Source: Pochonia chlamydosporia 170 (Eukaryota; Ascomycota; Sordariomycetes; Hypocreales; Clavicipitaceae). From it: DNA of 64,000 bases. The position numbers and the translations under genes were made by a program. A model generated the notes under the pieces. That model worked only from the letters and a program-made list of their open reading frames with translations. It was not told the origin of the DNA and did not search any database. The stretch covers positions 6,138,001 through 6,202,000 of the forward strand of contig NC_035791.1 in NCBI RefSeq assembly GCF_001653235.2, written 5' to 3'. Position 1 is the first letter of the stretch. Each line of letters opens with the position of its first letter. Below, one piece after another: positions 21,717 to 33,386 of this stretch.

Positions 21717-22282
21717 TTGGCGTCTTCTAATATCGGGGAGGAGGAGTTTGACTGGTTCTCAGCATGGCATTATCTGGCGTTTTTATCTTCAGGTTACGTT
21801 TGGATCGAAGGGGTTGTATTTGCACCGACATATTCTAATAAAATGACCCTTAATTTCAGATGCGAGTGCTAATGGACCCAATGTGAGCATCAGATGCAGT
21901 TCGAGAGCGGATATGTTTGTCGAGAAGGAATAAGCTCTCCATTTGTGTCATCTTCACCGACACCGATCAGGCATCTAGATGAGGCCAAACGCCATGGATG
22001 CACCTGCCCTCTGTGATAATCCATTCGCTCTGCATCCCGAGCAACGGTGAGAGGGGCCATGAAGAATTTCCTTCGCTGGTGCATGTTTTCCAAGCTGACT
22101 GGTGGACTCGTCTCACATTTATTCATTGGTATTACGCCCTTCTTCGTTGTCGTTGTTTTGATTTGTTCCTCGCAGCTGGCAACTGCTGGCATGGTTCACT
22201 GTCAAGTGCCAAGACATGTGGACTCAACAGTCCCCTGAACTCGGCTCGACATTTGGACCGGAATTTCCTCTTCAGCCTGAAC
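21717..22282. other. Intergenic region and probable 5' UTR
   Basis: About 570 bp between NUR1 and the next gene. The reading frame of the downstream gene stays open back to an ATG at 21998, but this part reads like non-coding sequence (Trp/Cys/His-rich, no domain). Confidence 0.45.
21837..21842 (+). promoter_or_regulatory. Candidate poly(A) signal AATAAA for NUR1
   Basis: A canonical AATAAA lies ~120 bp after the NUR1 stop codon. The position is plausible, but fungal poly(A) signals are loose, so this is only suggestive. Confidence 0.35.
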
Positions 22283-25200
22283 ATGTCGCCATTTCTACCT
22301 CCTAAGACGTCCATTCCAATTCTTACGACTCCTGCAACAACCCAGCAATCCCCGCAGACAAAGACAAGAAAGCATTCATCTGCAGATACCCACAGATCCT
22401 CTTCCATAAGCTCGTGGGTGAAGAATATATTACCAAGCCATCGGCCAGAGCGTAGGGGCACATTCCGTCGTCGAGGCTATTGGGAGCAGCAGGAGTTGGG
22501 ACAATCTGCACAACACGAGGCGCACCGTTCCATCCCGGACAAAAGAACCCACAGGAGTGCAACAGTTGGATCAAATCACATCATGGAATGGAATATGGCC
22601 AAAGATCTCTCTGAAAGCGACGACCTTCGCCATCACGCCCAGGGAGGCTTAGCCATGGATGACGAGAGAAAATGGAGTTGGGCTTCTGGGGACGATACCT
22701 CACGACGTCGAAGGGAAATGATAAACAAGAAGCCAAATCAGCAGCCTTTGCTGGAAAATCCAGGCCGAACGAATGTTGCCAGTGCTGGCGTTGAAAGCTC
22801 AGGATCGCAGCTTCTCTCTGCCACGGATCTTCAGTTTATCGAGGCTAAAAGAGAATCACGTCAGCGTCGACGCAACTTGAAAGAGAGCGGTGATTATCTA
22901 GGCGTACAAGGGTTCAACCCCGAAACTGGTGAGCTTGATGTGATAACCCCGTTAGGCAGTGACAGGAGCAGTCTCAGCCAGGAGACTCGACAGAAGCTTC
23001 TTGTCCTGCAGAATGCTTTGAAAGATGCTCGGCATTCATACAAAAGCACAAAAGAAAAGGGCGAGCAGGAGGCCAGGATGATTCTCCTGAAGAATGAAAA
23101 GGAAAAGCTCCGCCGCTTAGAGAAAGGGAAGGACGCAGTCAAAGATATGTGCAAAACTGTCAAGTGGAAAAGGCACACACGCCAGTGGTCGTCAGCCCAA
23201 GAGCCAGATTTGAGTCCTATCGCCCAGTCGATTTTTGCAACTACTGACACATCCTGTTGGTCATCCCTTGCTTCCCATGCGATTTGCGTTGAAATCTTAC
23301 TGAACACGTTCATTTTAGGCAGACAATTAAACGACCATGCATCGAAAACCGAACAGCGTAATTCAATGTCAAGTCTGATTGACATCGAAGTTGACAACTC
23401 TGGCGGGTTTCCCATCCCAGCATCCATGTTGCAATGTGATCTGAAACTGGGACATAGCCCTGACTCAACAACTACGGTGGTCCGAACACCACATCGCCAG
23501 AGTCTTGCTGATTTGGCTGAGCTGGCACCATCAGCCTGGGAACTCTTCGTGAATGGTATAAGTTTCGACAATTCCGACGAACCCACGCCCCCGAAAGACG
23601 TCGAGTCTGAGCTGAAGCCTGAGCCGAAATACAAGAAAAGGACAGTTACGGTGCCATTTGACAACTTCTCAAAGCCACACACAGAGAGCAGACGAGACGA
23701 ATACCCCTCCCATCCTCTCGAAAGCGATAAACCCTATAGAGATTATTGTCAGGCAGCGGGGCAGAAGAACATTCAACCTTTTTTAGACCGGCGTTGCGAG
23801 AGGGAAGAGGACCCTAGAGGGGAGACAGCAATACGGTCTTTGACAAAGCTAACCAACCAAGCCGAGAAACCAATCATAACCTCGCGAAGCGTGGGATTTC
23901 CCCCCAAAAGTATCACCGAGCTATTGAATCAAGACGAGCAAGATCCAACCCAACCAACATCTATGGTTCAAGACCAGAAGTGGAAAGAGTCTGCAATAGC
24001 CACCAGGACCGTGAACGAGGGATTACCATCATGCCAACCAGGGGACATGACGCTCAGAGAACAAAAAGCAGTGAAAGACACAAGCCCGCGAAAGAAACTC
24101 ATGCAGAATTGGGGTCATTGGATTTCAAAAAGGAGAGCATCTCGAGGTTCCCGATCAAGCCAAGACGACACAGCGCACAAGCAAGAATTAAAGCTCCCGC
24201 CAATACCTCACTCCGTTACCGATCTTGGGCCAATCCCCAAGATGTCCGAAAATTGGGGAATGGAGTTAACATCCAGGCTTGGTCAGAAGATTCCCGGCTT
24301 CGGGCAACAGACAAATTCGAGTTTACCTGCCCACGACATGAACCTGCGCCAGGGAATTGGAACCCAAGGGGAGGGCCAACGAGATCGGTCAGTAGCGATC
24401 AAAGAGACAAGAAGAGACGGGACCAAAGACAATTCAGCCCACGTGAAAGGGGTGAATATGACAACACAAAGTACGAACCCGAAGCAGCCAGTTCAGCACA
24501 AGTATGCCTCCACACCCATCATCACCACTACTGGTTACGGCCAACAAGTCTCGCAAGTGAGCTCCCTAGCAAGCGTCAAACAAGAACAAAAGAGCCTTGC
24601 GCCACGGCTACCGAAGAAGGACGCGAAAGGGATGATATCAGGCCTGCCTCTAACCAACAGATCCAAAGGCAACTTGGGGGGCTATGTAATGAAAACCTTG
24701 TGGAATCCATTGCCGAGCATGGACCATGCAAGTTACAGTATCGAAGCAGATACTATGTCGACACAAATCCAGATACCAATGAACCATTGCATCAAGAGGA
24801 GCACCGTGCCCGTACCACCAATTGCCAGAGACGCAACAACGGCAAAGGTGTGGTCAAAACCCACACAACTGGTGGCCCCTTCAACAGACGGCATTGGTCC
24901 CAAGGAGATTGTGCATCACAGCGAAGATGTGTGTCCCAAAACGTTATCCAAGGGCATGAGGGCATGCGATGCAAATGCACACTTAAAGGCGAGGCCGCTA
25001 CTTCGAGAAGGTATCCAGCCCATGGAAGTTCGGCCAAAGCACGACGAGGGAAGCGGCTTGACTCGAGGACCAGGAAGCTTTCCGGATCTATGCCAAGAGG
25101 ACGGCAGGGACATTGGCTGTCAAAGCTCCTCCAGTGGTAGCTCAATCACGACTTGGTGGTCCCATGTTGCATTTATAGAGTACTTGAACATGGTAAGATG

Positions 25201-25369
25201 CCATTTGCTAGCATTCTTTTTGTTGTACTGGGAGATTGTTGGCCCGGTCTTCAGGTCGAAGTCGGAATACTGGGCCAGACACAGGAGGCATGAATCAACT
25301 TTAGCCGACTGCTTTGCTACAATGCTTGCTCTGCCGGGAGCGATTGTCGCCATGATGGTTCTTATTTAG
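22283..25369 (+). CDS. Large uncharacterised protein, coiled and disordered, hydrophobic C-end
   Basis: I do not recognise this protein. It is a single exon of 1028 aa from the ATG of MSPFLPPKTS; an in-frame ATG 95 codons upstream (21998) is possible but less natural. Residues 1-170 are Ser/Arg/His-rich. A charged, helix-prone stretch lies at ~185-300 (LSQETRQKLLVLQNALKDAR, KNEKEKLRRLEKGKDAVKDM) and ends in a compact, less charged part with Cys and Trp. Residues 330-930 are low in hydrophobics and rich in Lys, Pro and Ser, so probably disordered. The last ~80 residues hold two hydrophobic segments (CHLLAFFLLYWEIVGPVF and TMLALPGAIVAMMVLI), suggesting membrane anchoring. A frame open for more than 1000 codons in an otherwise stop-rich region supports real coding. 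Confidence 0.75.
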   Translation: MSPFLPPKTSIPILTTPATTQQSPQTKTRKHSSADTHRSSSISSWVKNILPSHRPERRGTFRRRGYWEQQELGQSAQHEAHRSIPDKRTHRSATVGSNHIMEWNMAKDLSESDDLRHHAQGGLAMDDERKWSWASGDDTSRRRREMINKKPNQQPLLENPGRTNVASAGVESSGSQLLSATDLQFIEAKRESRQRRRNLKESGDYLGVQGFNPETGELDVITPLGSDRSSLSQETRQKLLVLQNALKDARHSYKSTKEKGEQEARMILLKNEKEKLRRLEKGKDAVKDMCKTVKWKRHTRQWSSAQEPDLSPIAQSIFATTDTSCWSSLASHAICVEILLNTFILGRQLNDHASKTEQRNSMSSLIDIEVDNSGGFPIPASMLQCDLKLGHSPDSTTTVVRTPHRQSLADLAELAPSAWELFVNGISFDNSDEPTPPKDVESELKPEPKYKKRTVTVPFDNFSKPHTESRRDEYPSHPLESDKPYRDYCQAAGQKNIQPFLDRRCEREEDPRGETAIRSLTKLTNQAEKPIITSRSVGFPPKSITELLNQDEQDPTQPTSMVQDQKWKESAIATRTVNEGLPSCQPGDMTLREQKAVKDTSPRKKLMQNWGHWISKRRASRGSRSSQDDTAHKQELKLPPIPHSVTDLGPIPKMSENWGMELTSRLGQKIPGFGQQTNSSLPAHDMNLRQGIGTQGEGQRDRSVAIKETRRDGTKDNSAHVKGVNMTTQSTNPKQPVQHKYASTPIITTTGYGQQVSQVSSLASVKQEQKSLAPRLPKKDAKGMISGLPLTNRSKGNLGGYVMKTLWNPLPSMDHASYSIEADTMSTQIQIPMNHCIKRSTVPVPPIARDATTAKVWSKPTQLVAPSTDGIGPKEIVHHSEDVCPKTLSKGMRACDANAHLKARPLLREGIQPMEVRPKHDEGSGLTRGPGSFPDLCQEDGRDIGCQSSSSGSSITTWWSHVAFIEYLNMVRCHLLAFFLLYWEIVGPVFRSKSEYWARHRRHESTLADCFATMLALPGAIVAMMVLI

Positions 25370-27389
25370 GTGATAAGGCTGGCGACTATTTGTGGAGAGA
25401 ACTTTGGATACCTAATGGATTTGACATCTGACATCTTGTCTGCATGGGGTTTCTAATGGCCGTGTGACGATGGGAGCAGTGCCTGATGGCTGTTGGCTTG
25501 CATGTCTTCCCAGTTGCAAGCTGGATGTACGCTATGAAGGAGTCTTACATGTGGGCCAAGCAACATCATCGTTGATGCATATTGCGTGGTGTCGGGATCG
25601 TGGGGCAGCCGTGGGCCGAAGAGTGGCGTTCAACGGATGAGGATCGGGTCGCCGAAAGCGCATGGCGAAGACACGATCGGAGAGCGGTCCAGGAGGGAGC
25701 AGAGGGCGGATTTTGTGGGAAAATTACGAGTATTATGCAATTGTATGGACTACGAGAAGGCTTGCACGGTATTTTCGATGGGGATCCCGATGCGACAGGG
25801 CAACTGATCAAAGCAACATGGGCCGGTTTGTTCGTGATGCATGCATGTTGCAAGCAGAGGAGGATGAAAGTGGTGAAGGCGGAGCTGGCCGGACAGCCAA
25901 TGCCGTGGAGGGTATTGAACATCTGTATGGCAGTTGTTTGGGAAATTGCAGCGAGGCAGACCAAAAAATTGGCCGACAGATCAGCTCATCGGAGATTCAA
26001 CGGCACCAGCAATGTCAGGTAATTAATTGAGCATCACATCACCGCATGTCTGGTTTTGGGCTGTTGCGTTGAAGGTGCCGATCACCGCAAGGGGCTTAAG
26101 GCTGAGGGGCAAAATCGGCGCCGATGGTTGATGAGGTTGCACAGACCACGGAGGAACCAGACAAGGAGGACGGCTGGAGGCTGGATTTGAGTTGAGACCA
26201 GGTTGTGTTCAAATCGCGGTGTTCCTGTCGGTTAATGTGATGATGATGGCTAGTATCCTTATTCACGTGGAAATGGCAGATATTACTGTATCAATTATAC
26301 ATTGCAGCTGAATTGTTTGCTTCGTGCTACGATCAATTGATGTCATATGCACACTTGCAACCAGACACCAGGCTCTTGACTCGGATGTGCATATCAAATG
26401 CCTGCACTGTCAGCAACAACCTACATATACCAAGCCATGCCTGGCGAACCAACGACATCAGGCATGTGTCTCACCCAAAATGCGCATTCCTGACTCTGGT
26501 TTGAAGAAAAGCAAAGACGAGATGGCTCCTTTGTATTTTTACGAGGCCTGTGACGATGTGAGGCCCCAAGTTGAGCCAATCCGCAAATATCATTTAGCAA
26601 TGCTGTGCATCATCAGCGGGGACGCCAATGGCGCTAGCGGGACACTGGGGGGCGAGGTTCAGCGGTATTGACCAGTGACAGGCCGCTCATTTCCGCCTGC
26701 AGAGCCCCCAGTGCCAAATGGTCCAGCGATGTCCCCAAACGCTGGCCACTGGCTCCGAAGAACCAGACATGGCAGGGACGATTTGATTGACCCCGCGCCA
26801 CTAAAAACATGCGAGCGCTCGGCGGTGCAGTGCCTGCCAGTGTGGGGGGAGGGGCATCTGTCCCTTCTCGTTGGCCGGTTCGGAGGCGCATGGCCTGTGG
26901 CTCCGAGTATCGGAGGTCCCGATGCCGGTGCTCTGCAAAATAGGTACTTTGTACTTTGCAATCTTACTCTGCAAAGCATGCTTTGGACAATTCGATAATA
27001 AAACCATCCGGTGGACCATCTTTGTCTTTTCCTTTTACATTTTGGAGATACTCATATATCTGACCTTGCATTGCTGACCAGCGTGGTGATTTAAACACAC
27101 GACATCTACGAAAGCTGAAGGAAGCTTTTGGCCACACCACACCAAGATTCACCCCTCCATCCTCATCTCCATTCGATCTCTGGTCCTTTGCCATACATAT
27201 TTGCTGCAGAAGCTCGGCACTGTTTAGCCCCGGCCAATTGACGACGGCATAACTCAAACCACTCACAGTTCGCAGCTTGCGTCTGGTGTCAGTGGCGTTT
27301 TTGTCTCCCTTGAATCGCTACTTTAACCTTTCTTTTCCTCCTACTTCTTTTTTTGTACATTTCCAACTTTTTGCAAAGAAGCTGTCACA
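25370..27389. other. Gene-poor region upstream of LEU1 (2.0 kb)
   Basis: Several overlapping short frames occur at 25.57-26.03 and 26.63-27.02 kb, with no recognisable domain. The 3' part is the LEU1 promoter. No tRNA could be folded. Confidence 0.5.
27234..27355 (+). promoter_or_regulatory. LEU1 promoter elements: CCAAT box and pyrimidine tract
   Basis: A CCAAT pentamer lies at 27234-27238, about 150 bp before the LEU1 ATG. A long C/T tract follows at ~27327-27355, just upstream of the start. CCAAT boxes bind the HAP/CBC complex in fungi, and CT tracts are common at fungal transcription starts. I looked for a Leu3-type CCG-N4-CGG site and found only an imperfect one (CCGGTTCGG near 26878). 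Confidence 0.4.
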
Positions 27390-29946
27390 ATGCCTGGCAC
27401 TGAGAGGAATCCACAGACCTTGTATGACAAGGTTCTTTCGAATCACATTGTTGATGAGAAGCTCGATGGCACAATTTTGCTGTATATCGGTATGTTGCCT
27501 ATGGACGGGTGCTTGGTTCGCGTGTAAATTGCTGACTCCTGTGGCCGTGTAGACCGACATTTGGTTCATGAGGTGACATCACCTGTATGTTTCTCTGCCC
27601 TACACTATGGACGATGACGGTGAAGTAGCGAAGCGAGATGCTGACTAGTAGTTGTAGCAAGCTTTTGAGGGATTGAAGAATGCCGGCCGAAAAGTTCGTC
27701 GACCAGACTGCACTCTGGCCACGACTGATCACGTATGTTTGGATTGCTGTTCCATGTTCCTCATGGCTGTGGACTGAGTGTTGTGTTTGCTAACGATGAT
27801 GTAGAACGTCCCCACCACTTCAAGAAAAGGCATGAAAGATATTGCCACTTTTATCGAAGAAGACGACTCAAGAACCCAGTGTGTCACCCTGGAAGAAAAC
27901 GTTAAGGACTTTGGCTTGACATATTTCGGCCTCGGCGACAAGCGCCAGGGTATCGTTCACGTCATCGGCCCTGAACAGGGCTTCACTCTGCCCGGAACGA
28001 CGGTCGTCTGCGGCGACAGCCATACCTCCACTCATGGCGCCTTCGGCTCCCTGGCCTTTGGCATTGGTACCAGTGAGGTCGAGCACGTCTTGGCTACTCA
28101 GTGCCTGATTACCAAGCGCAGCAAGAATATGCGAATCCAGGTCGACGGCGAGCTTGCTCCTGGTGTGAGCTCCAAGGACATAATCCTCCACGCTATTGGC
28201 AAGATTGGCACTGCTGGCGGTACCGGTGCCGTTATTGAGTTCTGCGGCTCTGTCATTCGCGGCTTGAGCATGGAAGCTCGCATGTCTATTTGCAACATGT
28301 CGATTGAGGGTGGTGCTCGTGCTGGCATGGTGGCTCCCGATGAGGTCACTTTTGAGTACCTCAAGGGCCGTCCCTTGGCGCCGAAATATGGCTCCGAAGA
28401 GTGGAACAGAGCAACTGCTTACTGGAAGGCTTTGCAGTCCGACCCCGGCGCAAAGTACGACATTGATATCTTTATTGATGGCAAGGACATCATCCCAACT
28501 GTCACCTGGGGAACCTCTCCTGAGGATGTCATCCCCATCACCGGCGTCGTTCCTGATCCCGAGACGTTCGCTACTGAGGCTAAGAAGGTTACTGGCCGAA
28601 GAATGCTCGAGTATATGGGTTTGACTGCCGGCACCCCCATGGAGGAGATTGTGGTTGACAAGGTGTTTATTGGATCTTGCACCAATTCTCGTATTGAGGA
28701 TCTGCGCGCTGCCGCCCACGTCGTCAAGGGCAAGAAGGTTGCTTCCAACATTAAGCGAGCTATGGTTGTTCCAGGCTCTGGACTGGTCAAGACCCAGGCT
28801 GAAGATGAGGGTATCGACCAGGTGTTCATCGATGCCGGATTTGAGTGGCGTGAGGCTGGCTGCAGCATGTGCCTAGGCATGAACCCCGATATCCTCGCCC
28901 CTCAAGAGCGTTGTGCCAGTACTTCCAACCGAAACTTTGAGGGTCGTCAGGGAGCTGGTGGCCGAACTCACCTAATGTCTCCCGTGATGGCTGCCGCTGC
29001 CGCCATTGTTGGCAAGCTTGCTGATGTGCGCAAGTTGTCCAACTACACTGCCAGCCCGCATGTAGAGGCTAGCATTACTCCTTCCACACCGCAAAAGGCA
29101 CATATCGACGAAAGGGTCGCCAACGACGCTCACGAGCGCGAAGTTATTGGGGACCAGCCCGAAGACACGGAGCCTCACACCAACACGTCTGTTTCCGGAT
29201 CAAACGGTAGCTCCGCAAGCGCCGGGCTTCCCAAGTTCCTCAGCCACAAGGGCATTGCCGCGCCCATGGACATGGCTAATGTCGACACCGATGCCATCAT
29301 TCCCAAACAGTTCCTCAAGACCATCAAGCGCACTGGCCTGGGCACCGCTCTCTTCCACGCCTTGCGCTACAACCAAGACGGCTCGGACAATCCCGAGTTT
29401 GTCCTGAACAAGGAGCCGTACCGCAACGCGAAAATCCTCGTCTGCACCGGTCCCAACTTTGGCTGTGGCTCATCGCGAGAACACGCCCCCTGGGCTCTCC
29501 TCGACTTTGGCATCAAGTGTGTCATTGCTCCGTCGTTTGCCGACATCTTCTTCAACAACACCTTCAAGAACGGCATGTTGCCACTCAGAATCGAGAACAA
29601 GAGTGACCTGGACGCGATTGCCGACGAAGCCCGTGCGGGCCGTGAAATCGAAGTCGACCTCCCCAACCAGCTGATCAAGAACTCTGCCGGCGTGACCATC
29701 TGCTCCTTTGACGTGGAGGAGTTCCGCAAGCACTGCCTGGTCAACGGCCTGGATGACATTGGCCTCACCATGCAAATGGAGGACAAGATTGGCGAGTTTG
29801 AGAAGAAGATGACGCAACACACGCCCTGGTTGGATGGCACGGCGTATCTGAAGAGACCTGGTCAGGGGGGGAAATTGGCTGCCAAGGCGGTGCCGGTGCC
29901 CAAGACGAACAGGGGCGAGGAGAAGAAGGAACCGCTGGAGTGGTGA
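27390..29946 (+). CDS. LEU1: 3-isopropylmalate dehydratase, fused large and small subunits
   Basis: Four exons: 27390-27489, 27553-27584, 27658-27732 and 27805-29946, giving 782 aa. All three introns are short and frame-preserving. The enzyme converts 2-isopropylmalate to 3-isopropylmalate, the second step of leucine synthesis. The large-subunit (aconitase) domain comes first, with 4Fe-4S ligands at Cys361 (IGSCTNSR), Cys422 and Cys425 (GCSMCLGMN) and the motif [15 protein letters not shown] ~70-residue polar linker leads to the swivel (LeuD) domain from ~490, with [18 protein letters not shown] and [15 protein letters not shown]. Bacteria split these into LeuC and LeuD; fungi fuse them. The start [19 protein letters not shown] fits the family. 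Confidence 0.97.
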
Positions 29947-30320
29947 GGTTGGTTTAAAGAGCATGGGATGGGACTGGATTCAAAAATTTAAGCGAGTTAA
30001 TGAGTGGGCAATACTCTGGCATCAAAATATGATGAATAGTTGGAATGAATTGATCTATGAACCGACGCTTGGTTTAATATCTATGCTGTATGATTTCTCT
30101 ATCGCCCCTTGTAGTTTCGTGAAACGCCGTGCATGATGACTTGTTGATCGTGAGGTTGCGGATGCGTGTAAGTCGAGAAGTGTTTGAGGTGTCCAGCTAG
30201 CCTTTCGCGCCTAGTTATGCATTAACCTGGGTCCGGTATAAGTGAGATGGTAAATAGAAGGGATTTGACATAAGTCTCCTTACAAATGCAGTGTATTGAA
30301 CTCATCATATCGAAACGCCA
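29947..30320. other. 3' region of LEU1
   Basis: An AT-rich spacer of ~370 bp after the LEU1 stop codon. No gene is seen. Confidence 0.5.
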
Positions 30321-30530
30321 CTATATAGAGTGGCCATTGCGTAATTTCCAACTGGCCACCTCGACGAATATACCGAACGCGGCAACAAAGATAAATATCT
30401 CAATAGCAGCTCTGCGAAGCTGACGCTGGGCCATGGATAGGTTGCTGAGAACATTATGATCAGAGGAACTGGGAGGGATGTAGCCCAACAAGGACGGAAA
30501 CAGAGCCATGGAGAGTTGAGACGAATACAT
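30321..30530 (-). CDS. Possible small single-pass membrane protein
   Basis: A 69-aa minus-strand frame from an ATG (MYSSQLSMALF). It has one clear hydrophobic segment (AAIEIFIFVAAFGIFVEVA) preceded by basic residues (QRQLRR) and followed by WKLRNGH, like a tail-anchored or one-pass organelle protein. A consensus acceptor (TACTTGCAG) lies just upstream. With a donor at ~30.66 kb it could add a 15-codon first exon (MQDQTSSL...) and extend the protein to ~89 aa. I do not recognise the family. It is divergent from the MetAP2 gene. It may be a real short gene or chance. Confidence 0.35.
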   Translation of the reverse strand: MYSSQLSMALFPSLLGYIPPSSSDHNVLSNLSMAQRQLRRAAIEIFIFVAAFGIFVEVASWKLRNGHSI

Positions 30531-31047
30531 AAAACTTGACACTGCAAGTAGTAATGAAGGAAGAATAAGGCTTCAATACGACATGTTAATTCTTTGACAC
30601 ACTGGTATATCATTTGCGACGACGCATAAAATATTTTTTTTGTTGTACTTCATCGTGCTTGTACCACCTTCACTGGGCACCTTGGAACAAAGAGACGAGG
30701 TCTGATCTTGCATGGTTCCTTTTTTTTTATTTGGTCTGATTGGGATGGAGGATGGGTCTGTGAATGAGGATTGCGTAAAATTGGATGTTGGTTGGCAACA
30801 GATTTGTAATAGTTCAGCAAGTGTAGAGATATTTGCAGTGTGTTTGTGATTCACTTGTGTGCCGCACTTATGCTGCTCAAGTCCGAATATGGAGTTATCA
30901 GATTTCACTTGCTGTGTTTCGGATGCTTCCGCTGACAAAGATCACCAGAGCGGAGAAAGACACACGAATCACTTCCGCTTGAGGCGCATCTCCACTTGAA
31001 CCTTCAACACCAACTTTGACGACGCTTCTACCAACGGTCATGCAAGA
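30531..31047. promoter_or_regulatory. Upstream region of the MetAP2 gene
   Basis: About 500 bp before the MetAP2 start. It contains A/T homopolymer runs and may hold the first exon of the small minus-strand gene. An out-of-frame ATG eight bases before the MetAP2 ATG (31040) opens a competing short frame that could dampen translation. Confidence 0.35.
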
Positions 31048-32711
<1,664 letters not shown>

Positions 32712-33386
32712 TGCGTCGATTCGTATGGCGGTCAATTTGCTTGAGAGGATATCATAAGGACGTGATTGAGAATTGGTGCTTGATTCAACACAGCAGGGAA
32801 GGTTCAACAACACAATGACTGGCTTCAACACCGTCACGAATGAGGGTTCAACACCACGAGGAACTTGAAGTGCGCTTGCAGAAACGAAATATTTACTTTC
32901 TATCTCCAGATGGGGACTACGCTCTTTCAATAAATCTCATTTTGCGAAATATGGGAGTCAATGATCGTGAATGAGATGCTGCGATCTATTCTAGTGGATT
33001 GCTACTACTTTTGGCCCTGAAACAGCCCTTACTCTTCGTATAGCTGCCCCATTATTCTAGGCGATACCATTGTGCTCTGAAATTGGGCAAAGAGGACTCT
33101 GTGGACACACCTTGCCGACATTGGCGTATAGACATGGCTGGCAGAGATGAGAATTGAGCATCATTGCCGTTCACTAGTACCTACCGACGTTCCTTAGTCG
33201 TCCATCTCAGGTGGTAATCGCTAACTTTTGAAGCAGCAACATCACAACCAGTACCGAAATATTTGATGGTCGCTTACAAGGATGTGGTCTCGTTCGTTTC
33301 TTCAGAGAGGTGGTCACCCAGAGCGCCTTGCAGCACCAGCTCATCATCCAAGAGACTGCTCGTTGTGTCCATGCCAACAGCTACAA
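32712..33386. other. Convergent intergenic region (0.7 kb)
   Basis: This separates the MetAP2 gene from the transcription-factor gene. No gene is supported. Base composition shifts to lower GC here, which marks the left edge of the accessory-looking part. Confidence 0.5.

Noticed and set aside
22894..23682. Minus-strand frame of 262 codons
   Set aside because: It is antisense to the long orphan gene, with Ser/Cys/Phe-rich composition and no domain.
25566..26030. Overlapping frames of 73-146 codons on both strands
   Set aside because: Three frames are open at once, with no domain, signal peptide or splice-supported extension.
26200..26240. tRNA B-box-like GTTCAAATC
   Set aside because: The bases around it do not pair into a T stem and no A box lies at the right distance.
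26870..26890. Leu3-type regulator site upstream of LEU1
   Set aside because: The best candidate has CCG-N3-CGG spacing, not CCG-N4-CGG, and is 500 bp from the start.
26634..27077. Short frames upstream of LEU1
   Set aside because: They overlap each other on both strands and read as Pro/Gly/Arg-rich low complexity; more likely promoter sequence.
27868..28719. Minus-strand frame of 283 codons opposite LEU1
   Set aside because: It reflects the strong codon bias of LEU1 on the other strand; it has no homology pattern of its own.
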